This document shows positions 51,528 through 60,450 of a DNA stretch of 64,000 nt, in pieces. Numbering within the stretch: the first letter of the stretch is position 1; every line of letters starts with the position of its first letter. The notes below the pieces were generated by a model. That model was not told the origin of the DNA. It did no database searches and was given only the letters and a program-made list of their open reading frames with translations. The stretch comes from an uncultured Jannaschia sp. Lineage in GTDB: Bacteria; Pseudomonadota; Alphaproteobacteria; Rhodobacterales; Rhodobacteraceae. The stretch covers positions 1 to 64,000 of the forward strand of contig NZ_CANLTR010000005.1 of NCBI RefSeq assembly GCF_947494055.1, in the 5' to 3' direction. The position numbers and the translations under genes are program-made.

Positions 51528-53035
51528 GCAGCGTCGGCATCATCGGAGGCGGCCTGGGCGGGCTTGCCGCGGCGGCGACGCTGGCGGCGCGCGGCCACAA
51601 GGTCACGCTTCTGGAGAAGAACGCCTGGCTGGGCGGCAAGGCGGCGGAACTCTCCGAGGAGGGGTTCCGCTTCGACATGGGTCCGACGATCCTGACCATG
51701 CCCCGCGTGCTGGAGCGGGTGTTCGCGGAGTCCGGACGAAACCTCTCGGATTATCTCGACCTGCGCCGGCTCGACCCGCAATGGCGCTGCTTCTACGACG
51801 ACGGGACCGTGCTCGACCTGTGCGACGACCCAGCGGAGGCGGCGCGCGAGATCGGCAAGCTCAGCCCCGCCGACGAACAGGGCTTCCAGCGCTTCATGGA
51901 GGTGGCCGACCGGCTCTCGGACGTGTCGGACAAGTTCTTCTTCTGGCGCTCGGTCGAGGACCTGCGCGACACGATGAACCTGAAGGAGAACATGACGCTC
52001 TCGACCCTGTCGGACGTCATGGCGCTGCGGATGCACCGCACCGTGGCCGGGCAGATCAAGAAGAACGTCCGCGACCCGCGCGTGGCGCAGATGCTGGAGC
52101 ACTTCATCCAGTATATCGGCTCCTCCCCGCTGGCCGCGCCGGCCGTCCTTTGCGGCATCGCGCAGATGCAGCAGGGCGAGGGGGTCTGGTACCCGATCGG
52201 GGGCACCCGCGCCGTGCCGATGGCCCTCACCCGGCTGGGCGAGGAGCTGGGCGTCGATTACCGCACCGGCGTCGACGTGGAGCGCATCGAGGTCGAGAAT
52301 GGCCGCGCCGTGGCCGTCGTGGCGAACGGCGAGACCCTGCGCTTCGACAAGGTCGTGTCGAACATGGATTCGGTGCGCACCTACCGGGAGCTCGTCGGCG
52401 GCAAGGCTTGGCAGGATTTCGGCTACAAGTCCCGCGAGGCGGCCTGCTCCGGCATCGTGCTCTATCTCGGGCTCGACCGGGCCTACGAGCATCTGGCGCA
52501 TCACAACTTCGTCTTCTCCCGCGACCCGAAGGAGGAGTTCGGCGCGATCTACGACAAGGGCGTGCCGGCGCCCGACCCGACCGCCTACATCGCCGCGCCC
52601 GCGCGGACCGAGCCCGGCGTCGCGCCGGAGGGGGGCGAGGCGCTCTACATCCTCGTCCACACGCCGCATCTGCGCCCCGGCCACGACTGGTCCACGATGC
52701 TGCCGGTGGAGCGTGCGAAGATCATGGAGAAGCTCGGCCGCGCCGCCGGGATGGAGGACCTGCAGGAGCGGATCGTGTTCGAGCGGGCGCTTACGCCGCA
52801 GGACATCCACGACCGCTACAAGGTGCTCGACGGGGCGATCTACGGGTTGGTGAGCCACGGCCGCGTGAACGGCGCGTTCAAGCCCGGCAACCGCTCCCGG
52901 CAGGTGCGCGACCTCTATCTCGCCGGCGGGAGCGCGCATCCGGGGCCGGGCATGCCGATGGCGCTGATGTCGGGCTGGATCGCCGCCGACAGCCTGCACC
53001 AGGACGCCATCGCCAATGCCCATGCCGCCGAGTAG
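51524..53035 (+). CDS. CrtN/CrtP-type carotenoid desaturase (second copy)
   Basis: A 503-aa paralog of the preceding enzyme (SVGIIGGGLGGLAAAATLAA; KAAELSEEGFRFDMGPTILT; LYLAGGSAHPGPGMPMALMS). The N-terminal half is close to diapophytoene desaturases. It overlaps the first copy by ATGA with GGAGG upstream. Two such enzymes fit stepwise desaturation and terminal oxidation of a C30 chain. Confidence 0.87.
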   Translation: MSSVGIIGGGLGGLAAAATLAARGHKVTLLEKNAWLGGKAAELSEEGFRFDMGPTILTMPRVLERVFAESGRNLSDYLDLRRLDPQWRCFYDDGTVLDLCDDPAEAAREIGKLSPADEQGFQRFMEVADRLSDVSDKFFFWRSVEDLRDTMNLKENMTLSTLSDVMALRMHRTVAGQIKKNVRDPRVAQMLEHFIQYIGSSPLAAPAVLCGIAQMQQGEGVWYPIGGTRAVPMALTRLGEELGVDYRTGVDVERIEVENGRAVAVVANGETLRFDKVVSNMDSVRTYRELVGGKAWQDFGYKSREAACSGIVLYLGLDRAYEHLAHHNFVFSRDPKEEFGAIYDKGVPAPDPTAYIAAPARTEPGVAPEGGEALYILVHTPHLRPGHDWSTMLPVERAKIMEKLGRAAGMEDLQERIVFERALTPQDIHDRYKVLDGAIYGLVSHGRVNGAFKPGNRSRQVRDLYLAGGSAHPGPGMPMALMSGWIAADSLHQDAIANAHAAE

Positions 53036-53819
53036 CGGCGGGACGATCCCGGACGATCCGGTCGCGCGCCTGTCGCCACGAATGGTCCGGTTCTTCAACG
53101 GCGTCATGCGGCGGCAGATGCGTCGCGCCTTCCGGGGCGTGCGCGTGCTCCGGGCCGGGCGCCCCGACGTGCCCGCCGACCGGCCGGTGGTCGTCTACGG
53201 GAACCATCCCGGCTGGTGGGACCCGGTCTTCTTCATCGTCCTGCAGGAGACGCTGTTCCCCGGGCGGCAGGGCTACGGCCCGATGGAGGCCACGGCGCTC
53301 GAACGCTACCCGTTCATGAAGCGGATCGGCATCTTCGCGGTCGATCCGGAAAGCCGGGCCGGCGGGGTACGATTCCTCAGGGTCGGGACGCATCTGCTCG
53401 ACGATCCGTCCCGGACCCTGTGGATGACGGTGCAGGGGCGTTTCGCCGACCCGCGGGAGCGCCCCGTCACGCTTCGGCCCGGTCTCGCGCATCTGATGGC
53501 GCGGGTGCCGGGCGCGATGGCCCTTCCCGTGGCCCTCGAATACCCGTTCTGGTCCGAGAAGCGCCCCGAGGCGCTGGCGGCGTTCGGCGCCCCACTCGTC
53601 GATGTCGGGTCGGCCGCGGCGTGGCAAGACGCGCTGGAGGCGGGGCTGACCGCGACGCAGGACCGCCTCGCGGCGGCCGCGATGGCGCGCGATCCCGCCG
53701 CGTTCGAGACGATCCTCGGTGGCGCTCGGGGGGTCGGGGGCGTCTACGGCCTGTGGTCGCGGCTCCGGGACACCGCCGCGGGACGCGGGCACGATCCCGA
53801 TCATGTGGCCGGCGAGTGA
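53016..53819 (+). CDS. PlsC-like acyltransferase of the carotenoid operon
   Basis: A 267-aa acyltransferase with the catalytic motif NHPGWWDP (HX4D) and a substrate-binding GVRFLRVGTHLL. It overlaps the second desaturase by 20 nt. In staphyloxanthin and related pathways an acyltransferase esterifies the sugar of a carotenoid glycosyl ester, and this gene sits in the matching place. It could also act on glycerophospholipids. The first of two close ATGs was used. Confidence 0.8.
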   Translation: MPMPPSSGGTIPDDPVARLSPRMVRFFNGVMRRQMRRAFRGVRVLRAGRPDVPADRPVVVYGNHPGWWDPVFFIVLQETLFPGRQGYGPMEATALERYPFMKRIGIFAVDPESRAGGVRFLRVGTHLLDDPSRTLWMTVQGRFADPRERPVTLRPGLAHLMARVPGAMALPVALEYPFWSEKRPEALAAFGAPLVDVGSAAAWQDALEAGLTATQDRLAAAAMARDPAAFETILGGARGVGGVYGLWSRLRDTAAGRGHDPDHVAGE

Positions 53820-53829
53820 AGGGGCGCTG

Positions 53830-54969
53830 ATGAACTCCGTCCTGACCCTCCTCGCCGTCGTCGGTCTCGTCCTCGGATCGCTTTACACCATCGTCACGCT
53901 TCTCAATCTCGCGATCTTCCGATCCCCTCCGCGGGCGAAGGGACGGTCCGGGCATTCCGTCTCGATCCTGATCCCCGCCCGCGACGAGGCCGGCAATATC
54001 GGGCCCGCGCTCAAGGCGGCCCTGTCGCAGGACGGCGCGGAGGTCGAGGTCGTCGTCCTCGACGACGGCTCCACCGACGGCACGTCCGGCATCGTGGCCC
54101 GGGCCGCCGCGGCCGATCCGCGCGTGCGGCTGATCCGCGGCGCCGCCCTGCCCAAGGGCTGGAACGGGAAGCAGCATGCCTGTCACCAGCTGGCGGCCGC
54201 GGCGACCCATCCCGTCCTGCTTTTCGTCGATGCCGACGTGCGCCTTGCCCCTGATTGCGTCGGGCGGATGCTCGGCTATCTGGAACGCAGCGCGCTGGAT
54301 CTCGTCTCCGGCTTTCCGCGACAGATCACCCGAACGCTCGGGGAACGCATCGTCATCCCGCAGATCCTCGTCCTCCTGCTGGGGTATCTGCCACTGCCGA
54401 TGGCCCGTATCGCGAAGTCCGACGCGCGCTTCGCGGCGGGCTGCGGCCAGCTGATGATGGTGCGGGCCGAGGCGTATCGGGCGGCCGGCGGCCACGCCGC
54501 GTTCCGCGACCGGATGCATGACGGGCTGAACCTGCCGCGAAACGTGCGCCGGGCCGGAGGACGCACCGACATCCTCGACGCGACGCCGCTGGCGCATGTG
54601 CGGATGTACGACAATTGGGCGGATATCTGGGCCGGGTTCACCAAGAACGCGACCGAGGGGATGGCCACGCCGCGCGGCTTGCCGATCTGGACGGTTCTGC
54701 TCGCCGGCGGCCATCTGCTGCCGCCGCTCGTCGCGCTCGTGGCCCTGGCGGCAGGCGCGGGCTTCGCGGCGGCGATCGCCGGTCTGACGACGGCAGCGGT
54801 TCTGATCGCCCGAAGCGCGCTGGCCGTGAAGGCGCGGCAATCGCCGCTCGTCGTCCTGCTGCACCCGGTCGGGGTCGCGGTGACGCTCTGGATCCAGTGG
54901 TCCGCGCTTCGTGCGGGGCGGCGGGGCCAACGGGCGATCTGGCGCGGCCGGGCCTACGACGTCCATTGA
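53830..54969 (+). CDS. Family 2 glycosyltransferase, CrtQ-like
   Basis: A 379-aa membrane glycosyltransferase. An N-terminal helix (LTLLAVVGLVLGSLYTIVTL) precedes the GT-A domain with VSILIPARDEAGNIGPAL, VVLDDGSTDGTSGI, PKGWNGKQHACHQLA and the DXD motif in LLFVDADVRLAP. C-terminal helices begin near WTVLLAGGHLLPPLVALVAL. The PKGWxGKxxA block is typical of 4,4'-diaponeurosporenoate glycosyltransferases. AAGGGG precedes the ATG. Confidence 0.85.
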   Translation: MNSVLTLLAVVGLVLGSLYTIVTLLNLAIFRSPPRAKGRSGHSVSILIPARDEAGNIGPALKAALSQDGAEVEVVVLDDGSTDGTSGIVARAAAADPRVRLIRGAALPKGWNGKQHACHQLAAAATHPVLLFVDADVRLAPDCVGRMLGYLERSALDLVSGFPRQITRTLGERIVIPQILVLLLGYLPLPMARIAKSDARFAAGCGQLMMVRAEAYRAAGGHAAFRDRMHDGLNLPRNVRRAGGRTDILDATPLAHVRMYDNWADIWAGFTKNATEGMATPRGLPIWTVLLAGGHLLPPLVALVALAAGAGFAAAIAGLTTAAVLIARSALAVKARQSPLVVLLHPVGVAVTLWIQWSALRAGRRGQRAIWRGRAYDVH

Positions 54970-56336
54970 CCGCGACCGTCATCACCGCCCATGCCCGCCT
55001 GCGCCGGGCCTTCTCCCTCGAGGACGTGCCGCCGGTCGCCGCGCGGATCGCGCGGCTGAAGCAGCTGGGCGACGCGCTCCGCGACCGCCGCTCCGACCTG
55101 ATCGCCGCGATCGACGCCGATTTCGGCCCGCGGGCCGAGAGCGAGACGATGACGGCTGAGCTGGCCTTCCTGCGCACGGGGCTGAAGCACACGATCCGCC
55201 ACCTGCCGCGCTGGTCGCGGCCCCGGACCGCGCGCGTGCTGCAACCCGTTCCCGGCCGCACCGATATCTGGACGGAGCCGAAGGGCGTCGTGGGCATCCT
55301 GTCGCCGTGGAACTACCCGTTGCAACTGGCGCTGATGCCGCTGATCTCGGCCGTGGCGGCGGGCAACCGGGTCCTGCTGAAGCCGTCCGAGCGCAGCCCC
55401 GCGACCACGGCGGCGTTGGCCTCGCTCTTGGAGGCGGTCTTTCCCCCCGACGAGCTCGCCGTCGTTACCGGCGGTCCGGATGTGGCGCAGGCCGTGGCTG
55501 CCCTGCCGCTCGGGCACCTGTTCTTCACGGGCTCCACGGAGACGGGGCGCAAGGTCGCGCAAGCCGCCGCGCGCACCCTGACCCCGGTCACGCTGGAGCT
55601 CGGTGGACGCAGCCCCGCCGTCGCCTTGCCGGACGCGTCGCCCGAGGACCATGCCCCGATCATTGCGTGGGGGGCATGGCTCAGCGCGGGGCAGACCTGC
55701 GTCGCGCCGAACCATCTCTGGGTGCCGAGGGACAGCGCACCGGCCTGGACCGACGCCCTGCTCGATGCGGCGCGCGGCTTCCTGCCCGACGATTACACCG
55801 CGATGATCGACGCGCGCGCATTCTCCCGGATGGAGCGCATGATCGCGGAGGCGCGCGAGGGCGGCGCGCTGGTCCGCGTGACGGAGGGCGAGGTGCGGGG
55901 CCGTCGGACGATCGCGCCGACCATCGTCGTCGACCCGCCACCCGACTCCGCGCTGATGACGGAGGAGATCTTCGGCCCCGTCCTCGTGGTGCTGACCTAT
56001 CGCGACCCCGAGGAGGTGATCGTCGCGGAGGCCGACGCCTCCCCGCTGGCGGCCTACGTCTTCGACAGGGACGCCGCGCGCGCCCGGCGGTTCCTGACCC
56101 GCCTGCGTTCGGGCGGGGGTGCGGTGAACGCGACGGTGCTGCATCTTGCGGCGCATGACCTGCCCTTCGGCGGGATCGGGGAAAGCGGCTACGGCGCCTA
56201 TCACGGGCATCGCGGGTTTCGCGAGTTCAGCCATGAGCGCGCCGTCTTCACCGCGGCACGCGGACCGTGGCTCAGGATGCTGCTGCCGCCGTATTCCGAG
56301 ACCGCCCGCCGTCTCTTCCGGCGAATGACGCAGTAG
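54966..56336 (+). CDS. Aldehyde dehydrogenase of the carotenoid operon
   Basis: A 456-aa NAD(P)-dependent aldehyde dehydrogenase of the short membrane-linked class (fatty aldehyde dehydrogenase/CrtNc type). The catalytic Glu is in VTLELGGRSPAVAL and Cys in SAGQTCVAPNHLWV; NAD-binding is FFTGSTETGRKV. The C-terminus is hydrophobic (PWLRMLLPPY). No ATG fits; a TTG at 54966 overlaps the glycosyltransferase stop as TTGA. It would oxidise a C30 carotenoid aldehyde to the acid that is then glycosylated. Confidence 0.88.
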   Translation: MTATVITAHARLRRAFSLEDVPPVAARIARLKQLGDALRDRRSDLIAAIDADFGPRAESETMTAELAFLRTGLKHTIRHLPRWSRPRTARVLQPVPGRTDIWTEPKGVVGILSPWNYPLQLALMPLISAVAAGNRVLLKPSERSPATTAALASLLEAVFPPDELAVVTGGPDVAQAVAALPLGHLFFTGSTETGRKVAQAAARTLTPVTLELGGRSPAVALPDASPEDHAPIIAWGAWLSAGQTCVAPNHLWVPRDSAPAWTDALLDAARGFLPDDYTAMIDARAFSRMERMIAEAREGGALVRVTEGEVRGRRTIAPTIVVDPPPDSALMTEEIFGPVLVVLTYRDPEEVIVAEADASPLAAYVFDRDAARARRFLTRLRSGGGAVNATVLHLAAHDLPFGGIGESGYGAYHGHRGFREFSHERAVFTAARGPWLRMLLPPYSETARRLFRRMTQ

Positions 56337-56475
56337 CGCCGCGGTTCCGTGCCGCCCGCGCACACGCGTAGTTGCGACAATTGCCTGCAATCGGATCTTG
56401 CCCGGTGAAATGCGCTCGACTAACGGCGAAAGGGGGGCCGTCCGAAAACGGCCGCTGATTCCCACGGAGGGTGCC

Positions 56476-56598
56476 ATGCTGTCGCGCGATGATCTCATCC
56501 GCGAATATCGCAACCGGGTCGGCAGCCTGCCGGGGCTGGTGATCGTCTATGCGTGCATCGTGGGGACGATGGCGCTGACGGCGATGACCATCGTCTGA
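56476..56598 (+). CDS. 40-aa single-span membrane protein
   Basis: A short ORF (MLSRDDLIREYRNRVGSLPG) with one membrane segment (LVIVYACIVGTMALTAMTIV). GGAGGG lies 5 nt before the ATG, a strong site for so short a frame. A GGCCGT/ACGGCC hairpin sits at 56436-56453 in its leader. The amphipathic N-terminus and terminal helix resemble small regulatory or stress membrane peptides, but no family is recognised. Confidence 0.55.
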   Translation: MLSRDDLIREYRNRVGSLPGLVIVYACIVGTMALTAMTIV

Positions 56599-56614
56599 AC
56601 CGACCGGCCCGCCG

Positions 56615-58306
56615 TCAGGCGGATTGCGTTTTCTCCGATCCGTCCTTCGTCTCGCTGCCCGCCTCGCCGATATTGTCGACGCCGCGCTCTTCCAGGAGCG
56701 TGGTGAGCCAGTTCGGGTCCATCTCCGGCACGGAGGAGAGGAGGAGATCCGTATAGGGGTGGTGCGGCGGGGTGAACATCTGGTCCTTCGGCCCCTGCTC
56801 CACCACGCGGCCGTTCTGCATGACGACCACCTCGTCGGCGATCGAGCGGACGGTGGCGAGGTCGTGGGTGATGAACATGTAGGCCAGGTTCAGCTCTCTC
56901 TGAAGGCGGTCGAGCAGCTTCAGGATACCCTCGGCCACGAGCTGATCCAGCGCGCTCGTCACCTCGTCGCAGATGATGAAGTCGGGCTCCGCGGCCAGCG
57001 CACGGGCGATGCCGATCCGCTGCTTCTGGCCCCCGGAGAGCTCGGGCGGATAGCGGTTGTAGTATTTCGACGGCTCGAGCTCGATCAGGTCGAGCAGCTC
57101 GTCCACGCGCTGCTTGAGCGCCGGTCCCTTCAGCCCCGAATAGAACTGCGCCGGCCGGCCGATGATCTCCCGGATGCGGACCTTCGGGTTCAGCGCGGTG
57201 TCGGCCATCTGGTAGATCATCTGCGCCTGACGCAGCTGGTCACGGGTCCGGTTCGTGTATTTCGGCGGCAGCGGCTCCCCGTTCAGGAGCACGTCGCCCT
57301 TGGACGGTGGCAACAGCCCGGTGATGACCCGCGCGGTGGTGGACTTGCCGGAGCCGGACTCGCCCACGACGGCCACGGTCATGCCGGGATAGATGTCGAA
57401 GGACACGTCGTCGAGCACCTTGTCGCCCCCGGTATAGGACGCGTCGACACCCCGGACGGAGATGATCGGCTTGGTCCCGTCGGTCGGCCGGGCCTTTTGC
57501 GGACGCTTGAAGCTGCGCACGGCCCAGAGCGACTTGGTGTAGTCCTCCTGCGGGTCGGAAAGCATGCGGTCGGTCGACGCCTGCTCGACCTCCTCGCCCT
57601 TCAGCAGGACCTTGATCGTGTCGGCCATCTGCGCGACCACGGCGAGGTCGTGGGTGATGTAGATCGCGGCCGTGTTGAACTGATCGACGATGTCGCGGAT
57701 CGCGGCCAGCACCTCGATCTGCGTCGTCACGTCGAGCGCGGTAGTCGGCTCGTCGAAGATGATGAGGTCGGGGCGGCAGGACATCGCCATCGCCGTCATC
57801 GCGCGCTGCAGTTGGCCGCCGGAAACCTGGTGCGGGTAGCGGAATCCGATTTCCTGCGGGTTGGGCAGGCGCAGCCGCTCGTAGAGTTCCTTCGCGTCCT
57901 CCTGCGCCTCCATCCGCTTCTTGATGCGGTAATGGACGGGCGCCTCGGTATGCTGGTCGATGATCTTGTGGGCCGGGTTGAACGACGCGGCCGCCGATTG
58001 CGCGACATAGGCGATGCGGGAGCCGCGAAGCGCGCGGCGCTCCCCCTCGGAGGCGGTGGTAAGCTCCATTCCGTCGAACTCGATCGAGCCGCCGGAGATT
58101 CGCGTCCCGTCGCGGGCGTATCCCATCGCGGCGGCGCCGATCGTGGACTTGCCCGCGCCGCTCTCGCCGATGAGGCCCATGACCTCTCCCCGGTGGAGCT
58201 TCAGGTCGACGCCCTTGATGATCGGCACCCAGGTCTCGTCGGAATAGCCCTCGATCCGCAGATCCTCGATATCGAGAAGGACGTCCTTGTCGCTGAAACG
58301 ACCCAT
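56615..58306 (-). CDS. Peptide-type ABC importer, fused double ATPase
   Basis: A 563-aa protein with two complete ATPase halves. Half one has Walker [10 protein letters not shown], signature [10 protein letters not shown] and Walker [13 protein letters not shown]. Half two has [24 protein letters not shown] and [12 protein letters not shown]. This is the DppD-DppF/GsiA-type fusion that powers oligopeptide or dipeptide uptake. It ends the operon with two permeases and a binding protein. The Val in CDEVTSALD, where Pro is usual, is common in these second halves. Confidence 0.93.
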   Translation of the reverse strand: MGRFSDKDVLLDIEDLRIEGYSDETWVPIIKGVDLKLHRGEVMGLIGESGAGKSTIGAAAMGYARDGTRISGGSIEFDGMELTTASEGERRALRGSRIAYVAQSAAASFNPAHKIIDQHTEAPVHYRIKKRMEAQEDAKELYERLRLPNPQEIGFRYPHQVSGGQLQRAMTAMAMSCRPDLIIFDEPTTALDVTTQIEVLAAIRDIVDQFNTAAIYITHDLAVVAQMADTIKVLLKGEEVEQASTDRMLSDPQEDYTKSLWAVRSFKRPQKARPTDGTKPIISVRGVDASYTGGDKVLDDVSFDIYPGMTVAVVGESGSGKSTTARVITGLLPPSKGDVLLNGEPLPPKYTNRTRDQLRQAQMIYQMADTALNPKVRIREIIGRPAQFYSGLKGPALKQRVDELLDLIELEPSKYYNRYPPELSGGQKQRIGIARALAAEPDFIICDEVTSALDQLVAEGILKLLDRLQRELNLAYMFITHDLATVRSIADEVVVMQNGRVVEQGPKDQMFTPPHHPYTDLLLSSVPEMDPNWLTTLLEERGVDNIGEAGSETKDGSEKTQSA

Positions 58307-58310
58307 GCGA

Positions 58311-59372
58311 TTACCCTTTCAGGCCGGAGGACCGGAACAGCATCCAGTCGACCACGAAGTTGACCGCGACCGTCAGCAGCGCGATGGCCGCCGCCGGGAT
58401 CAGCGGAGTGACGTCGCCGAAGGAGATCAGCGTCGCGTTCTCCCGCACCATGGAGCCCCAGTCCGCCGTGGGCGGCTGGATGCCGAGGCCCAGGAAGCTG
58501 AGGCCGGCGATGAGGAGGAAGACGAAGCAGAACTCGAGCCCGAACTCGGCGACGAGGGGTGCGGTGGAGTTCGGCAGGATCTCCCGGCGGATGAGATACC
58601 AGTCGCCCTCGCCGCGCAGCTTCGCCGCTTCGATGTAGTCCATCACCACCACGTTGCCCGCGACCGCGCGGGTCAGGCGGAACACGCGGGGCGAGTAGAT
58701 CACAGCGACCACCACGACGATCACGAAGAGGTTGGTTCCGAAGATCGACAGCATCAGGAGCGCGAAGATGAGCGAGGGGACCGACATGATGACGTCGGCG
58801 AAGCGGCCCATGAACTGATCGAACCAGCCGCCCTTCACCGCCGCGAGCAGCCCGGCGAATGCGCCCATCACGAAAGCCAGGATCGTCGCGGCGAGGGCGA
58901 GGCCGACCGTGTTGCGCGCGCCGTAGATGATGCGGCTGAAGATGTCGCGGCCGAGCTGGTCGGCGCCGAGCAACATGTTGGCGTCGGGCGGCGCGAAGGA
59001 GGTGGAGATCACCTCGGCCTGTCCGTGCGGCGCGATCCAGGGCGCGAAGATGCCGGCGATGGCGTAGGTGAAGATCACGAACATCCCGAACGCTGCGGTC
59101 AGTGGCGCGGTGCGAAGCTCCCGCGCGAGACCCGGCCGCGCGATCTGTACGAGGAACTCCTTGAAAGCGTAGGACACGCCCGCCGCCAGCGAGAGCACCG
59201 CCGCGAGCGTGGTGATCGTGCGCAGCGCACCGACGCCGCCGATGATGCCCGCCACGAAGGAGACCAGCGTGAGCGAGAACAGCAGCATGAAGACGCGCCG
59301 CCGCTCGAAATAGACCGCGAGACAGGAGGCCGCGATCAGGATCGTGTAGTAGCCGATGACGAAGACGCTCAT
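58311..59372 (-). CDS. Peptide-type ABC importer permease (DppC-like)
   Basis: A 353-aa permease. The first about 90 residues hold two to three extra helices (MSVFVIGYYTILIAASCLAV). The BPD_transp_1 domain begins near ADQLGRDIFSRIIYGARNTV, and the EAA-like loop is YIEAAKLRGEGDWYLIRREI. The ATPase gene starts 4 nt after it. Slightly longer at the N-terminus than typical DppC proteins. Confidence 0.9.
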   Translation of the reverse strand: MSVFVIGYYTILIAASCLAVYFERRRVFMLLFSLTLVSFVAGIIGGVGALRTITTLAAVLSLAAGVSYAFKEFLVQIARPGLARELRTAPLTAAFGMFVIFTYAIAGIFAPWIAPHGQAEVISTSFAPPDANMLLGADQLGRDIFSRIIYGARNTVGLALAATILAFVMGAFAGLLAAVKGGWFDQFMGRFADVIMSVPSLIFALLMLSIFGTNLFVIVVVVAVIYSPRVFRLTRAVAGNVVVMDYIEAAKLRGEGDWYLIRREILPNSTAPLVAEFGLEFCFVFLLIAGLSFLGLGIQPPTADWGSMVRENATLISFGDVTPLIPAAAIALLTVAVNFVVDWMLFRSSGLKG

Positions 59373-59381
59373 GATCCGCCT

Positions 59382-60338
59382 CTACTTTGGGTGCCGCAGG
59401 CGCGGATTGGTCAGGATGGACCCCACATCGGCGGCGAGGTTCAGCAGGATGAAGGTCGCCGCGAAGATGAGGCAGCAGGCCTGCACGATCGGGAAGTCGC
59501 GCTTGGCCACAGCGTCGACGAGAAGCTGGCCGATGCCGGGATAGACGAACACCACCTCGACCAGCACGACGCCGGTGATGAGGTAGGCGAGGTTCAGCGC
59601 GACGACGTTGATGATCGGCGCCCAGGCGTTCGGCAGCGCGTGCTTCACGATCACCTTCCAGGGCGGCATGCCCTTGAGCCGCGCCATTTCGATATAGGGG
59701 GACGCGAGCAGGTTGATGATCGCCGCCCGCGTCATCCGCATCATGTGCGCGGTCACCACGAGTACGAGCGTCAGCGCCGGCAGGAACGTCCGCTCCAGGA
59801 GTTCGCCGAAACTCATGCCCGCCGACAGGCTCGAGATGGCCGGGAACCAGCCGGTCTTCACCGACAGGTACAGGATCAGGACGTAGCCCAGGAAGAACTC
59901 GGGCGAGGAGATCGAGGTCAGCGTCAGGATGTTCGCCGCCCGGTCGAAGAGCGTATCCCGCATCAACGCGACGAGCACGCCCAGGACGATCGCAAAGGGC
60001 ACGGCGATGACCGCGGCATAGGTGGCGAGGAACAGCGTGTTGAGGAACCGCTGCGTGATCGCATCCCCGACGGAGCCGCCGGATATGAGCGAGACCCCGA
60101 AATCGCCGCGGACCGCGCCGCCGAGCCAGTCGAGATAGCGCACGATGGCAGGGTCGTTCAGGCCCATCCGCTCGCGCAGGGTGGCCACGGTTTCCTCCGT
60201 GGCGCCCTGCCCCAGAACGGCCTGGGCGATGTCGCCGGGCAACAGCTCGACGGCGAAGAAGATCAGGATCGAGACGACCAGAAGCGTCACCAGCCCCAAT
60301 CCCAGCCGTTTCATCACCAGTTTGAAGATGTCGGACAT
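59382..60338 (-). CDS. Peptide-type ABC importer permease (DppB-like)
   Basis: A 318-aa permease with the usual start (MKRLGLGLVTLLVVSILIFF) and an N-terminal periplasmic domain (LGQGATEETVATLRERMGLN). The membrane domain has EAA loop YIEMARLKGMPPWKVIVKHA and the end VYPGIGQLLVDAVAKRDFPI. Pairs with the next permease, 9 nt away. Confidence 0.92.
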   Translation of the reverse strand: MSDIFKLVMKRLGLGLVTLLVVSILIFFAVELLPGDIAQAVLGQGATEETVATLRERMGLNDPAIVRYLDWLGGAVRGDFGVSLISGGSVGDAITQRFLNTLFLATYAAVIAVPFAIVLGVLVALMRDTLFDRAANILTLTSISSPEFFLGYVLILYLSVKTGWFPAISSLSAGMSFGELLERTFLPALTLVLVVTAHMMRMTRAAIINLLASPYIEMARLKGMPPWKVIVKHALPNAWAPIINVVALNLAYLITGVVLVEVVFVYPGIGQLLVDAVAKRDFPIVQACCLIFAATFILLNLAADVGSILTNPRLRHPK

Positions 60339-60412
60339 CCGTACCTCCGGCCTGCCGATCCGGCCTTGGCATGCCGGCGTCTCATTGTCCGTTCGGGATG
60401 GGCATCGCAGGC

Positions 60413-60442
60413 GATCCGGCCCGGTCGAACCCGGGCCGGATC
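60413..60442 (-). terminator. 12-bp stem-loop between binding protein and permease genes
   Basis: GATCCGGCCCGG and CCGGGCCGGATC form a perfect 12-bp stem with a 6-nt loop, 8 nt after the stop of the binding-protein gene. No T-run follows, so it is more likely an mRNA-stabilising or attenuating element that keeps the binding protein more abundant than the membrane subunits. Confidence 0.6.
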
Positions 60443-60450
60443 ATGCGAGA

